Positions 49,961-63,650 of a stretch of 64,000 nucleotides of DNA are shown here, piece by piece (positions within the stretch are counted from its first letter, which is position 1; every line of letters starts with the position of its first letter). Source of the DNA: Ptiloglossa arizonensis (lineage: Eukaryota > Arthropoda > Insecta > Hymenoptera > Colletidae). A model generated the notes under the pieces. That model did no database searches, had not been told where the DNA came from, and saw only the letters and a program-made list of their open reading frames with translations. The stretch spans positions 930,001 through 994,000 of the forward strand of contig NW_027478523.1 of the NCBI RefSeq assembly GCF_051014685.1, read 5' to 3'. The position numbers and the translations under genes were made by a program.

Positions 49961-52923
49961 GCATACCGATGTAATCGGGCGAGTTTCTACTTTCAGATGC
50001 AACAGAAATTTTGCGGATTGGTCAATCCGTTCGCGAGATATGACAGTTTGGAGATAAGAAACGCTTGAGAAACTCAAAATTTTCGCAGTCTGATGCTCGA
50101 AACGAATAACTAGAACGGCCTAGGGGAAAACTAGACATACCGTTGTAATCGGGCGAGTTTCTACTTTCAGATGCAACAGAAATTTTGCGGATTGGTCAAT
50201 CCGTTCGCGAGATATGGCAGTTTGGAGGTAAGAAACGCTTGAGAAACTCAAAATTTTCGCAGTTCTGATGCTCGAAACGAGTAACTAGTACGGCCTAGGG
50301 GAAAGTACGCATACCGTTGTAATCGGGCGAGTTTCTACTTTCAGATGCAACAGAAATTTTGCGGATTGGTCAATCCGTTCGCGAGATATGGCAGTTTGGA
50401 GACAAGAAACGCTTGAGAAACTCAAAATTTTCGCAGTCTGATGCTCGAAACGAATAACTAGAACGGCCTAGGGGAAAACTACACATACCGATGTAATCGG
50501 GCGAGTTTCTACTTTCAGATGCAACAGAAATTTTGCGGATTGGTCAATCCGTTTGCGAGATGTGGCAGTTTGGAGGTAAGAAACGCTCGAGAAACTCAAA
50601 ATTTTCGCAGTTCTGATGCTCGAAACGAATAATTAGAACGGCCTAGGGGAAAAGTGCGCATACCGTTGTAATCGGGCGAGTTTCTACTTTCAGAAGCAAC
50701 AGAAATTTTGCGGATTGGTCAATCCGTTCGCGAGATATGGCAGTTTGGAGGTAAGAAACGCTTGAGAAACTCAAAATTTTCGCAGTTCTGATGCTCGAAA
50801 CGAATAATTAAAACGGCCTAGGGGAAAAGTGCGCATACTGTTGTAATCGGGCGAGTTTCTACTTTCAGAAGCAACAGAAATTTTGCGGACTGGTCAATCC
50901 GTTCGCGAGATATGGCAGTTTGGAGGTAAGAAACGCTTGAGAAACTCAAAATTTTCGCAGTTCTGATGCTCGAAATGAATAACTGGAACGGCCTAGGGGA
51001 AAAGTGCGCAAACCGTTGTAATCGGGCGAGTTTCTACTTTCAGATGCAACAGAAATTATGCGGATTGATCAATCCGTTCGCGAGATATGGCAGTTTGCAG
51101 ATAAGAAACGCTTGAGAAACTCAAAATTTTCGCAGTTCTGATGCTCGAAACGAATAACTAGAACGGCCTAGGGGAAAAGTGCGCATACCGTTGTAATCGG
51201 GCGAGTTTCTACTTTCAGATGCAACAGAAATTTTGCGGATTGATCAATCCGTTCGCGAGATATGGCAGTTTGCAGATAAGAAACGCTTGAGAAACTAAAA
51301 ATTTTCGCAGTTCTGATGCTCGAAACGAATAACTAGAACGGCCTAGGGGAAAATTACACCTACCGTTGTAATCGGGCGAGTTTCTACTTTCAGAAGCAAC
51401 AGAAATTTTGCGGATTGGTCAATCCGTTTGCGAGATGTGGCAGTTTGGAGTTAAGAAACGCTTGAGAAACTTAAAATTTTCACAGTTCTGATGCTCGAAA
51501 CGAATAACTAGAACGGCCTAGGGGAAAAGTACGCATACCGATGTAATCGGGCGAGTTTCTACTTTCAGATGCAACAGAAATTTTGCGGATTGGTCACTCC
51601 GTTCGCGAGATATGGCAGTTTCGAGGTAAGAAACGCTCGAGAAACTCAAAATTTTCGCAGTTCTGATGCTCGAAACGAATAATTAGAACGGCCTAGGGGA
51701 AAAGTGCGCATACCGTTGTAATCGGGCGAGTTTCTACTTTCAGAAGCAACAGAAATTTTGCGGATTGGTCAATCCGTTCGCGAGATATGGCAGTTTGGAG
51801 GTAAGAAACGCTTGAGAAACTCAAAATTTTCGCAGTTCTGATGCTCGAAATGAATAACTAGAACGGCCTAGGGGAAAAGTGCGCATACCGTTGTAATCGG
51901 GCGAGTTTCTACTTTCAGATGCAACAGAAATTTTGCGGATTGGTCAATCCGTTCGCGAGATATGGCAGTTTGGAGGTAAGAAACGCTTGAGAAACTCAAA
52001 ATTTTCGCAGTTCTGATGCTCGAAACGAGTAACTTGAACGGCCTAGGGGAAAACTACACCTACCGTTGTAATCGGGCGAGATTCTACTTTCAGATGCAAC
52101 AGAAATTTTGCGGATTGGTCAATCCGTTTGCGAGATGTGGCAGTTTGGAGGTAAGAAACGCTTGAGAAACTCAAAATTTTGGCAGTTCTGATGCTCGAAA
52201 CGAATAACTAGAATGGCCTAGGGGAAAAGTACGCATACCGATGTAATCGGGCGAGTTTCTACTTTCAGATGCAACAGAAATTTTGCGGATTGGTCAATCC
52301 GTTCGCGAGATATGGCAGTTTGGAGATAAGAAACGCTTGAGAAACTCTAAATTTTCGCCGTTCTGATGCTCGAAACGAATAACTAGAACGGCCTAGGGGA
52401 AAAGTACGCATACCGATGTAATCGGGCGAGTTTCTACTTTCAGATGCAACAGAAATTTTGCGGATTGGTCAATCCGTTCGCGAGATATGACAGTTTGGAG
52501 ATAAGAAACGCTTGAGAAACTCAAAATTTTCGCAGTCTGATGCTCGAAACGAATAACTAGAACGGCCTAGGGGAAAACTAGACATACCGTTGTAATCGGG
52601 CGAGTTTCTACTTTCAGATGCAACAGAAATTTTGCGGATTGGTCAATCCGTTCGCGAGATATGGCAGTTTGGAGGTAAGAAACGCTTGAGAAACTCAAAA
52701 TTTTCGCAGTTCTGATGCTCGAAACGAGTAACTAGTACGGCCTAGGGGAAAGTACGCATACCGTTGTAATCGGGCGAGTTTCTACTTTCAGATGCAACAG
52801 AAATTTTGCGGATTGGTCAATCCGTTCGCGAGATATGGCAGTTTGGAGACAAGAAACGCTTGAGAAACTCAAAATTTTCGCAGTCTGATGCTCGAAACGA
52901 ATAACTAGAACGGCCTAGGGGAA
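49540..52923 (+). repeat. 14-monomer duplication (offset 2,442 bp)
   Basis: About 49,540-50,481 matches 51,982-52,923: GTAACTTGAACGG, GAATGGCC, CTCTAAATTTTCGCCG, TATGACAG, CAGTCTGATG, CTAGTACGG and GAGACAAG. It ends where one copy reads ACACATACCGATG and the other ACACGTACCGTTG. Confidence 0.8.
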
Positions 52924-55700
52924 AACTACACGTACCGTTGTAATCGGGCGAGTTTCTACTTTCAGATGCAACAGAAATTTTGCGGATTGGTCAATCCGTT
53001 TGCGAGATGTGGCAGTTTGGAGGTAAGAAACGGTTGAGAAACTCAAAATTTTCACAGTTCTGATGCTCGAAACGAATAACTAGAACGGCCTAGGGGAAAA
53101 GTACGCATACCGATGTAATCGGGCGAGTTTCTACTTTCAGATGCAACAGAAATTTTGCGGATTGGTCAATCCGTTCGCGAGATATGGCAGTTTGGAGATA
53201 AGAAACGCTTGAGAAACTCAAAATTTTCGCAGTTCTGATGCTCGAAACGAATATCTAGAACAGCCTAGGGGAAAAGTGCGCATACCGATGTAATCGGGCG
53301 AGTTTCTACTTTCAGATGCAACAGAAATTTTGCGTATTGGTCAATCCGTTCGCGAGATATGGCAGTTTGGAGATAAGAAACGCTTGAGAAACTCAAAATT
53401 TTCGCCGTTCTGATGCTCGAAACGAATAACTAGAACGGCCTAGGGGAAAAGTACGCATACCGATGTAATCGGGCGAGTTTCTACTTTCAGATGCAACAGA
53501 AATTTTGCGGATTGGTCACTCCGTTCGCGAGATATGGCAGTTTGGAGGTAAGAAACGCTCGAGAAACTCAAAATTTTCGCAGTTCTGATGCTCGAAACGA
53601 ATAATTAGAACGGCCTAGGGGAAAAGTGCGCATACCGTTGTAATCGGGCGGGTTTCTACTTTCAGAAGCAACAGAAATTTTGCGGATTGGTCAATCCGTT
53701 CGCGAGATATGGCAGTTTGGAGGTAAGAAACGCTTGAGAAACTCAAAATTTTCGCAGTTCTGATGCTCGAAACGAATAATTAAAACGGCCTAGGGGAAAA
53801 GTGCGCATACCGTTGTAATCGGGCGAGTTTATACTTTCAGAAGCAACAGAAATTTTGCGGATTGGTCAATCCGTTCGCGAGATATGGCAGTTTGGAGGTA
53901 AGAAACGCTTGAGAAACTCAAAATTTTCGCAGTTCTGATGCTCGAAATGAATAACTGGAACGGCCTAGGGGAAAAGTGCGCAAACCGTTGTAATCGGGCG
54001 AGTTTCTACTTTCAGATGCAACAGAAATTATGCGGATTGATCAATCCGTTCGCGAGATATGGCAGTTTGCAGATAAGAAACGCTTGAGAAACTCAAAATT
54101 TTCGCAGTTCTGATGCTCGAAACGAATAACTAGAACGGCCTAGGGGAAAAGTGCGCATACCGTTGTAATCGGGCGAGTTTCTACTTTCAGATGCAACAGA
54201 AATTTTGCGGATTGATCAATCCGTTCGCGAGATATGGCAGTTTGCAGATAAGAAACGCTTGAGAAACTAAAAATTTTCGCAGTTCTGATGCTCGAAACGA
54301 ATAACTAGAACGGCCTAGGGGAAAATTACACCTACCGTTGTAATCGGGCGAGTTTCTACTTTCAGATGCAACAGAAATTTTGCGGATTGGTCAATCCGTT
54401 TGCGAGATGTGGCAGTTTGGAGTTAAGAAACGCTTGAGAAACTCAAAATTTTCACAGTTCTGATGCTCGAAACGAATAACTAGAACGGCCTAGGGGAAAA
54501 GTACGCATACCGATGTAATCGGGCGAGTTTCTACTTTCAGATGCAACAGAAATTTTGCGGATTGGTCACTCCGTTCGCGAGATATGGCAGTTTGGAGGTA
54601 AGAAACGCTCGAGGAACTCAAAATTTTCGCAGTTCTGATGCTCGAAACGAATAATTAGAACGGCCTAGGGGAAAAGTGCGCATACCGTTGTAATCGGGCG
54701 AGTTTCTACTTTCAGAAGCAACAGAAATTTTGCGGATTGGTCAATCCGTTCGCGAGATATGGCAGTTTGGAGGTAAGAAACGCTTGAGAAACTCAAAATT
54801 TTCGCAGTTCTGATGCTCGAAACGAATAATTAAAACGGCCTAGGGGAAAAGTGCGCATACCGTTGTAATCGGGCGAGTTTCTACTTTCAGAAGCAACAGA
54901 AATTTTGCGGATTGGTCAATCCGTTCGCGAGATATGGCAGTTTGGAGGTGAGAAACGCTTGAGAAACTCAAAATTTTCGCAGTTCTGATGCTCGAAATGA
55001 ATAACTGGAACGGCCTAGGGGAAAAGTGCGCAAACCGTTGTAATCGGGCGAGTTTCTACTTTCAGATGCAACAGAAATTATGCGGATTGATCAATCCGTT
55101 CGCGAGATATGGCAGTTTGCAGATAAGAAACGCTTGAGAAACTCAAAATTTTCGCAGTTCTGATGCTCGAAACGAATAACTAGAACGGCCTAGGGGAAAA
55201 GTGCGCATACCGTTGTAATCGGGCGAGTTTCTACTTTCAGATGCAACAGAAATTTTGCGGATTGATCAATCCGTTCGCGAGATATGGCAGTTTGCATATA
55301 AGAAACGCTTGAGAAACTAAAAATTTTCGCAGTTCTGATGCTCGAAACGAATAACTAGAACGGCCTAGGGGAAAATTACACCTACCGTTGTAATCGGGCG
55401 AGTTTCTACTTTCAGAAGCAACAGAAATTTTGCGGATTGGTCAATCCGTTTGCGAGAAGTGGCAGTTTGGAGTTAAGAAACGCTTGAGAAACTTAAAATT
55501 TTCACAGTTCTGATGCTCGAAACGAATAACTAGAACGGCCTAGGGGAAAAGTACGCATACCGATGTAATCGGGCGAGTTTCTACTTTCAGATGCAACAGA
55601 AATTTTGCGGATTGGTCACTCCGTTCGCGAGATATGGCAGTTTCGAGGTAAGAAACGCTCGAGAAACTCAAAATTTTCGCAGTTCTGATGCTCGAAACGA
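50600..55700 (+). repeat. Interleaved blocks with a 4,022-bp (23-monomer) offset
   Basis: The rare unit with GAGAAACTTAAAATTTTCAC plus the following GTTTCGAGGTAAG unit occur at about 51.4-51.65 kb and again at 55.4-55.65 kb. The second is followed by one further copy of the GTTTCGAGG unit (about 55,816), a single-monomer tandem duplication. Confidence 0.75.
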
Positions 55701-56609
55701 ATAATTCGAACGGCCTAGGGGAAAAGTACGCATACCGATGTAATCGGGCGAGTTTCTACTTTCAGATGCAACAGAAATTTTGCGGATTGGTCACTCCGTT
55801 CGCGAGATATGGCAGTTTCGAGGTAAGAAACGCTCGAGAAACTCAAAATTTTCGCAGTTCTGATGCTCGAAACGAATAATTAGAACGGCCTAGGGGAAAA
55901 GTGCGCATACCGTTGTAATCGGGCGAGTTTCTACTTTCAGAAGCAACAGAAATTTTGCGGATTGGTCAATCCGTTCGCGAGATATGGCAGTTTGCAGATA
56001 AGAAACGCTTGAGAAACTAAAAATTTTCGCAGTTCTGATGCTCGAAACGAATAACTAGGACGGCCTAGGGGAAAATTACACCTACCGTTGTAATCGGGCG
56101 AGTTTCTACTTTCAGATGCAACAGAAATTTTGCGGATTGGTCAATCCGTTTGCGAGATGTGGCAGTTTGGAGGTAAGAAACGCTTGAGAAACTCAAAATT
56201 TTCACAGTTCTGATGCTCGAAACGAATAACTAGAACGGCCTAGGGGAAAAGTACGCATACCGATGTAATCGGGCGAGTTTCTACTTTCAGATGCAACAGA
56301 AATTTTGCGGATTGGTCAATCCGTTCGCGAGATATGGCAGTTTGGAGATAAGAAACGCTTGAGAAACTCAAAATTTTCGCAGTTCTGATGCTCGAAACGA
56401 ATAATTAAAACGGCCTAGGGGAAAAGTGCGCATACCGTTGTAATCGGACGAGTTTCTACTTTCAGAAGCAACAGAAATTTTGCGGATTGGTCAATCCGTT
56501 CGCGAGATATGGCAGTTTGGAGGTAAGAAACGCTTGAGAAACTCAAAATTTTCGCAGTTCTGATGCTCGAAATGAATAACTGGAACGGCCTAGGGGAAAA
56601 GTGCGCATA

Positions 56610-59100
56610 CCGTTGTAATCGGGCGAGTTTCTACTTTCAGATGCAACAGAAATTTTGCGGATTGATCAATCCGTTCGCGAGATATGGCAGTTTGCAGATA
56701 AGAAACGCTTGAGAAACTAAAAATTTTCGCAGTTCTGATGCTCGAAACGAATAACTAGAACGGCCTAGGGGAAAATTACACCTACCGTTGTAATCGGGCG
56801 AGTTTCTACTTTCAGATGCAACAGAAATTTTGCGGATTGGTCAATCCGTTTGCGAGATGTGGCAGTTTGGAGTTAAGAAACGCTTGAGAAACTCAAAATT
56901 TTCACAGTTCTGATGCTCGAAACGAATAATTAGAACGGCCTAGGGGAAAAGTGCGCATACCGTTGTAATCGGGCGAGTTTCTACTTTCAGAAGCAACAGA
57001 AATTTTGCGGATTGGTCAATCCGTTCGCGAGATATGGCATTTTGGAGGTAAGAAACGCTTGAGAAACTCAAAATTTTCGCAGTTCTGATGCTCGAAACGA
57101 ATAACTAGAACGGCCTAGGGGAAAATTACACCTACCGTTGTAATCGGGCGAGTTTCTACTTTCAGATGCAACAGAAATTTTGCGGATTGGTCAATCCGTT
57201 TGCGAGATGTGGCAGTTTGGAGTTAAGAAACGCTTGAGAAACTCAAAATTTTCGCAGTTCTGATGCTCGAAACGAATAATTAGAACGGCCTAGGGGAAAA
57301 GTGCGCATACCGTTGTAATCGGGCGAGTTTCTACTTTCAGAAGCAACAGAAATTTTGCGGATTGGTCAATCCGTTCGCGAGATATGGCATTTTGGAGGTA
57401 AGAAACGCTTGAGAAACTCAAAATTTTCGCAGTTCTGATGCTCGAAACGAATAATTAAAACGGCCTAGGGGAAAAGTGCGCATACCGTTGTAATCGGACG
57501 AGTTTCTACTTTCAGAAGCAACAGAAATTTTGCGGATTGGTCAATCCGTTCGCGAGATATGGCAGTTTGGAGGTAAGAAACGCTTGAGAAACTCAAAATT
57601 TTCGCAGTTCTGATGCTCGAAATGAATAACTGGAACGGCCTAGGGGAAAAGTGCGCATACCGTTGTAATCGGGCGAGTTTCTACTTTCAGATGCAACAGA
57701 AATTTTGCGGATTGATCAATCCGTTCGCGAGATATGGCAGTTTGCAGATAAGAAACGCTTGAGAAACTAAAAATTTTCGCAGTTCTGATGCTCGAAACGA
57801 ATAACTAGAACGGCCTAGGGGAAAATTACACCTACCGTTGTAATCGGGCGAGTTTCTACTTTCAGATGCAACAGAAATTTTGCGGATTGATCAATCCGTT
57901 CGCGAGATATGGCAGTTTGCAGATAAGAAACGCTTGAGAAACTAAAAATTTTCGCAGTTCTGATGCTCGAAACGAATAACTAGAACGGCCTAGGGGAAAA
58001 TTACACCTACCGTTGTAATCGGGCGAGTTTCTACTTTCAGATGCAACAGAAATTTTGCGGATTGGTCAATCCGTTTGCGAGATGTGGCAGTTTGGAGTTA
58101 AGAAACGCTTGAGAAACTCAAAATTTTCACAGTTCTGATGCTCGAAACGAATAATTAGAACGGCCTAGGGGAAAAGTGCGCATACCGTTGTAATCGGGCG
58201 AGTTTCTACTTTCAGAAGCAACAGAAATTTTGCGGATTGGTCAATCCGTTCGCGAGATATGGCATTTTGGAGGTAAGAAACGCTTGAGAAACTCAAAATT
58301 TTCGCAGTTCTGATGCTCGAAACGAATAACTAGAACGGCCTAGGGGAAAATTACACCTACCGTTGTAATCGGGCGAGTTTCTACTTTCAGATGCAACAGA
58401 AATTTTGCGGATTGGTCAATCCGTTTGCGAGATGTGGCAGTTTGGAGTTAAGAAACGCTTGAGAAACTCAAAATTTTCACAGTTCTGATGCTCGAAACGA
58501 ATAATTAGAACGGCCTAGGGGAAAAGTGCGCATACCGTTGTAATCGGGCGAGTTTCTACTTTCAGAAGCAACAGAAATTTTGCGGATTGGTCAATCCGTT
58601 CGCGAGATATGGCATTTTGGAGGTAAGAAACGCTTGAGAAACTCAAAATTTTCGCAGTTCTGATGCTCGAAACGAATAATTAAAACGGCCTAGGGGAAAA
58701 GTGCGCATACCGTTGTAATCGGACGAGTTTCTACTTTCAGAAGCAACAGAAATTTTGCGGATTGGTCAATCCGTTCGCGAGATATGGCAGTTTGGAGGTA
58801 AGAAACGCTTGAGAAACTCAAAATTTTCGCAGTTCTGATGCTCGAAATGAATAACTGGAACGGCCTAGGGGAAAAGTGCGCATACCGTTGTAATCGGGCG
58901 AGTTTCTACTTTCAGATGCAACAGAAATTTTGCGGATTGATCAATCCGTTCGCGAGATATGGCAGTTTGCAGATAAGAAACGCTTGAGAAACTAAAAATT
59001 TTCGCAGTTCTGATGCTCGAAACGAATAACTAGAACGGCCTAGGGGAAAATTACACCTACCGTTGTAATCGGGCGAGTTTCTACTTTCAGATGCAACAGA
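56610..59100 (+). repeat. Two tandem copies of a 7-monomer unit (1,224 bp) with inner 350-bp dimers
   Basis: GATATGGCATTTTGG occurs at about 57,038 and 57,388 and again at 58,262 and 58,612 (inner spacing 350, outer spacing 1,224). AATAATTAAAACGG with GTAATCGGACGAG (56,404, 57,454, 58,678) follows the same scheme. A further GGCATTTTGG unit lies at 59,312. Confidence 0.85.
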
Positions 59101-61099
59101 AATTTTGCGGATTGGTCAATCCGTTTGCGAGATGTGGCAGTTTGGAGTTAAGAAACGCTTGAGAAACTCAAAATTTTCACAGTTCTGATGCTCGAAACGA
59201 ATAATTAGAACGGCCTAGGGGAAAAGTGCGCATACCGTTGTAATCGGGCGAGTTTCTACTTTCAGAAGCAACAGAAATTTTGCGGCTTGGTCAATCCGTT
59301 CGCGAGATATGGCATTTTGGAGGTAAGAAACGCTTGAGAAACTCAAAATTTTCGCAGTTCTGATGCTCGAAACGAATAATTAAAACGGCCTAGGGGAAAA
59401 GTGCGCATACCGTTGTAATCGGGCGAGTTTCTACTTTCAGAAGCAACAGAAATTTTGCGGATTGGTCAATCCGTTCGCGAGATATGGCAGTTTGGAGGTA
59501 AGAAACGCTTGAGAAATTCAAAATTTTCGCAGTTCTGATGCTCGAAATGAATAACTGGAACGGCCTAGGGGAAAAGTGCGCAAACCGTTGTAATCGGGCC
59601 AGTTTCTACTTTCAGATGGAACAGAAATTATGCGGATTGATCAATCCGTTCGCGAGATATGGCAGTTTGCAGATAAGAAACGCTTGAGAAACTCAAAATT
59701 TTCGCAGTTCTGATGCTCGAAACGAATAACTAGAACGGCCTAGGGGAAAAGTGCGCATACCGTTGTAATCGGGCGAGTTTCTACTTTCAGATGCAACAGA
59801 AATTTTGCGGATTGGTCAATCCGTTTGCGAGATGTGGCAGTTTGGAGGTAAGAAACGCTTGAGAAACTCAAAATTTTCGCAGTTCTGATGCTCGAAACGA
59901 GTAACTAGGCGCCCTAGGGGAAAATTACACCTACCGTTGTAATCGGGCGAGTTTCTACTTTCAGATGCAACAGAAATTTTGCGGATTGATCAATTCGTTC
60001 GCGAGATATGGCAGTTCGCAGATAAGAAACGCTTGAGAAACTCAAAATTTTCGCAGTTCTGATGCTCGAAACGAATAACTAGAACGGCCTAGGGGAAAAT
60101 TACACCTACCGTTGTAATCGGGCGAGTTTCTACTTTCAGATGCAACAGAAATTTTGCGGATTGGTCAATCCGTTTGCGAGATGTGGCAGTTTGGAGGTAA
60201 GAAACGCTTGAGAAACTCAAAATTTTCACAGTTCTGATGCTCGAAACGAATAACTAGAACGGCCTAGGGGAAAAGTACGCATACCGATGTAATCGGGCGA
60301 GTTTCTACTTTCAGATGCAACAGAAATTTTGCGGATTGGTCAATCCGTTCGCGAGATATGGCAGTTTGGAGATAAGAAACGCTTGAGAAACTCAAAATTT
60401 TCGCCGTTCTGATGCTCGAAACGAATAACTAGAACGGCCTAGGGGAAAAGTACGCATACCGATGTAATCGGGCGAGTTTCTACTTTCAGATGCAACAGAA
60501 ATTTTGCGGATTGGTCACTCCGTTCGCGAGATATGGCAGTTTGGAGGTAAGAAACGCTCGAGAAACTCAAAATTTTCGCAGTTCTGATGCTCGAAACGAA
60601 TAATTAGAACGGCCTAGGGGAAAAGTGCGCATACCGTTGTAATCGGGCGAGTTTCTACTTTCAGAAGCAACAGAAATTTTGCGGATTGGTCAATCCATTC
60701 GCGAGATATGGCAGTTTGGAGGTAAGAAACGCTTGAGAAACTCAAAATTTTCGCAGTTCTGATGCTCGAAACGAATAATTAAAACGGCCTAGGGGAAAAG
60801 TGCGCATACCGTTGTAATCGGACGAGTTTCTACTTTCAGAAGCAACAGAAATTTTGCGGATTGGTCAATCCGTTCGCGAGATATGGCAGTTTGGAGGTAA
60901 GAAACGCTTGAGAAACTCAAAATTTTCGCAGTTCTGATGCTCGAAACGAGTAACTAGAGCGGCCTAGGGGAAAAGTACGCATACCGTTGTAATTGGGCGA
61001 GTTTCTACTTTCAGATGCAACAGAAATTTTGCGGATTGGTCAATCCGTTCGCGAGATATGGCAGTTTGGAGGTAAGAAACGCTTGAGAAACTCAAAATT

Positions 61100-62149
61100 T
61101 TCGCAGTTCTGATGCTCGAAACGAGTAACTAGAGCGGCCTAGGGGAAAAGTACGCATACCGTTGTAATTGGGCGAGTTTCTACTTTCAGATGCAACAGAA
61201 ATTTTGCGGATTGGTCAATGTGTTCGCGAGATATGGCAGTTTGGAGGTAAGAAACGCTTGAGAAACTCAAAATTTTCGCAGTTCTGATGCTCGAAACGAA
61301 TTACTGGAACGGCCTAGGGGAAAACTACACATACCGTTGTAATCGGGCGAGTTTCTACTTTCAGATACAACATAAATTTTGCGGAGTGGTCAATCTGTTT
61401 GCGAGATGTGGCAGTTTGGAGGTAAGAAACGCTTGAGAAACTCAAGATTTTCGCAGTTCTGATGCTCGAAACGAATAACTGGAACGGCCTAAGGGAAAAC
61501 TACACAAACCGTTGTAATCGGGCGAGTTTCTACTTTCAGATACAACAGAAATTTTGCGGATTGGTCAATCCGTTTGCGAGATGTGGCAGTTTGGAGGTAA
61601 GAAACGCTTGTGAAACTCAAAATTTTCGCAGTTCTGATGCTCGAAACGAGTAACTAGAGCGGCCCAGGGGAAAAGTACGCATACCGTTGTAATTGGGCGA
61701 GTTTCTACTTTCAGATGCAACAGAAATTTTGCGGATTGGTCAATGTGTTCGCGAGATATGGCAGTTTGGAGGTAAGAAACGCTTGAGAAACTCAAAATTT
61801 TCGCAGTTCTGATGCTCGAAACGAATTACTGGAACGGCCTAGGGGAAAACTACACATACCGTTGTAATCGGGCGAGTTTCTACTTTCAGATACAACATAA
61901 ATTTTGCGGAGTGGTCAATCTGTTTGCGAGATGTGGCAGTTTGGAGGTAAGAAACGCTTGAGAAACTCAAGATTTTCGCAGTTCTGATGCTCGAAACGAA
62001 TAACTGGAACGGCCTAGGGGAAAACTACACAAACCGTTGTAATCGGGCGAGTTTCTACTTTCAGATACAACAGAAATTTTGCGGATTGGTCAATCCGTTT
62101 GCGAGATGTGGCAGTTTGGAGGTAAGAAACGCTTGTGAAACTCAAAATT
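61100..62149 (+). repeat. Tandem 3-monomer repeat (525 bp x 2)
   Basis: Each copy holds three distinct units in order: AGAGCGGCC / TTGGGCGAG / GGTCAATGTG; GAATTACTGG / AGATACAACATAAA / GGAGTGGTCAATCTG; and CTCAAGATTTTC / CACAAACCG / GCTTGTGAAAC. Copy 1 is 61100-61624 and copy 2 61625-62149. They differ at a few bases (CCTAAGGG versus CCTAGGGG, GGCCTAGG versus GGCCCAGG). Confidence 0.9.
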
Positions 62150-62879
62150 TTCGCAGTTCTGATGCTCGAAACGAGTCACTAGAGCGGCCTAGGGGAAAAC
62201 TACACATACCGCTGTAATCGGGCGAGTTTCTACTTTCAGATGCAATAGAAATTTTGCGGATCGGTCAATCCGTTCGCGAGATATGGCAGTTTGGAGGTAA
62301 AAAACGCTTGAGAAAATCAAAATTTTCGCAGTTCTGATGCTCGAAATGAATAACTGGGACGGCCTAGGGGAAAACTACACATACCGTTGTAATCGGGCGA
62401 GTTTCTACTTTCAGATGCAACAGAAATTTTGCGGATTGGTCAATCCGTTCGCGAGATATGGCAGTTTGGAGGTAAGAAACGCTTGAGAAACTCAAAATTT
62501 TCGCAGTTCTGATGCTCGAAACGAATAACTAGAACGGCCTAGGGGAAAACTACACCTACCGTTGTAATCGGGCGAGTTTCTACTTTCAGATGCAACAGAA
62601 ATTTTGCGGATTGGTCAATCCGTTCGCGAGATATGGCAGTTTGGAGGTAAGAAACGCTTGAGAAACTCAAAGTTTTCGCAGTTCTGATGCTCGAAACGAA
62701 TAACTAGAACGGCCTTGGGGAAAAGTACGCATGCCGATGTAATCGGGCGAGTTTCTACTTTCAGATGCAACAGAAATTTTGCGGATTGGTCAATCCGTTC
62801 GCGAGATATGGCAGTTTGGAGGTAAGAAACGCTTGAGAAACTCAAAATTTTCGCAGTTCTGATGCTCGACACGAATAAC

Positions 62880-63650
62880 TAGAACGGCCTAGGGGAAAAC
62901 TAGACATACCGTTGTAATCGGGCGAGTTTCTACTTTCAGATGCAACAGAAATTTTGCGGATTGGTCACTCCGTTCGCGAGATATGGAAGTTTGGAGGTAA
63001 GAAACGCTTGAGAAACTCAAAATTTTCGCAGTTCTGATGCTCGAAACGAGTAACTAGTACGGCCTAGGGGAAAAGTACGCATACCGATGTAATCGGGCGA
63101 GTTTCTACTTTCAGATGCAACAGAAATTTTGCGGATTGGTCAATCCGTTCGCGAGATATGGCAGTTTGGAGATAAGAAACGCTTGAGAAACTCAAAATTT
63201 TCGCAGTTCTGATGCTCGAAACGAATATCTGGAACAGCCTAGGGGAAAAGTGCGCATACCGATGTAATCGGGCGAGTTTCTACTTTCAGATGCAACAGAA
63301 ATTTTGCGGATTGGTCAATCCGTTCGCGAGATATGGCAGTTTGGAGATAAGAAACGCTTGAGAAACTCAAAATTTTCGCCGTTCTGATGCTCGAAACGAA
63401 TAACTAGAACGGCCTAGGGGAAAACTAGACATACCGTTGTAATCGGGCGAGTTTCTACTTTCAGATGCAACAGAAATTTTGCGGATTGGTCACTCCGTTC
63501 GCGAGATATGGAAGTTTGGAGGTAAGAAACGCTTGAGAAACTCAAAATTTTCGCAGTTCTGATGCTCGAAACGAGTAACTAGTACGGCCTAGGGGAAAAG
63601 TACGCAAACCGATGTAATCGGGCGAGTTTCTACTTTCAGATGCAACAGAA
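62880..63650 (+). repeat. Partial 3-monomer repeat (525-bp offset)
   Basis: CTAGACATACC, GGTCACTCC, ATATGGAAGTTTGG and CTAGTACGG occur at 62,901-63,060 and again 525 bp later. Between them lie GAATATCTGGAACAGCC and TTTTCGCCG units. Copy 2 ends at a T insertion (AATTTTTGCGG, about 63,652). Confidence 0.85.

Larger units (their letters stand above)
24780..60930 (+). repeat. Middle array domain (variant family B) with strong higher-order structure
   Basis: New markers appear and recur: TTTGCGAGATGTGG, GTAACTAGTACGGCC followed by a one-base-shorter GGGGAAAGTACGC, CAGTCTGATG (one T short), AATAATTAAAACGG, TTTGCAGATAAG and GGTCACTCC. Almost all drift from the 175-bp grid accumulates here: about -16 by 31.5 kb, -35 by 44.2 kb and -42 by 55.8 kb. 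Left-domain markers such as TTCCGAGATAAG are absent. Higher-order repeats of 7, 11, 12, 14 and 30 monomers can be followed directly. Confidence 0.7.
60930..63650 (+). repeat. Right array segment (variant family C)
   Basis: Units carry AGAGCGGCC with GTAATTGGGCGAG, GAATTACTGG, AGATACAACATAAATTTTG and GGTCAATGTG. These are rare or absent elsewhere, apart from similar GGAGCGG plus TTGGGCGAG units near 19.9-21.8 kb. Two trimer duplications with 525-bp spacing lie inside it. It ends where sequence matching 59.3 kb resumes at about 63,650. Confidence 0.6.
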
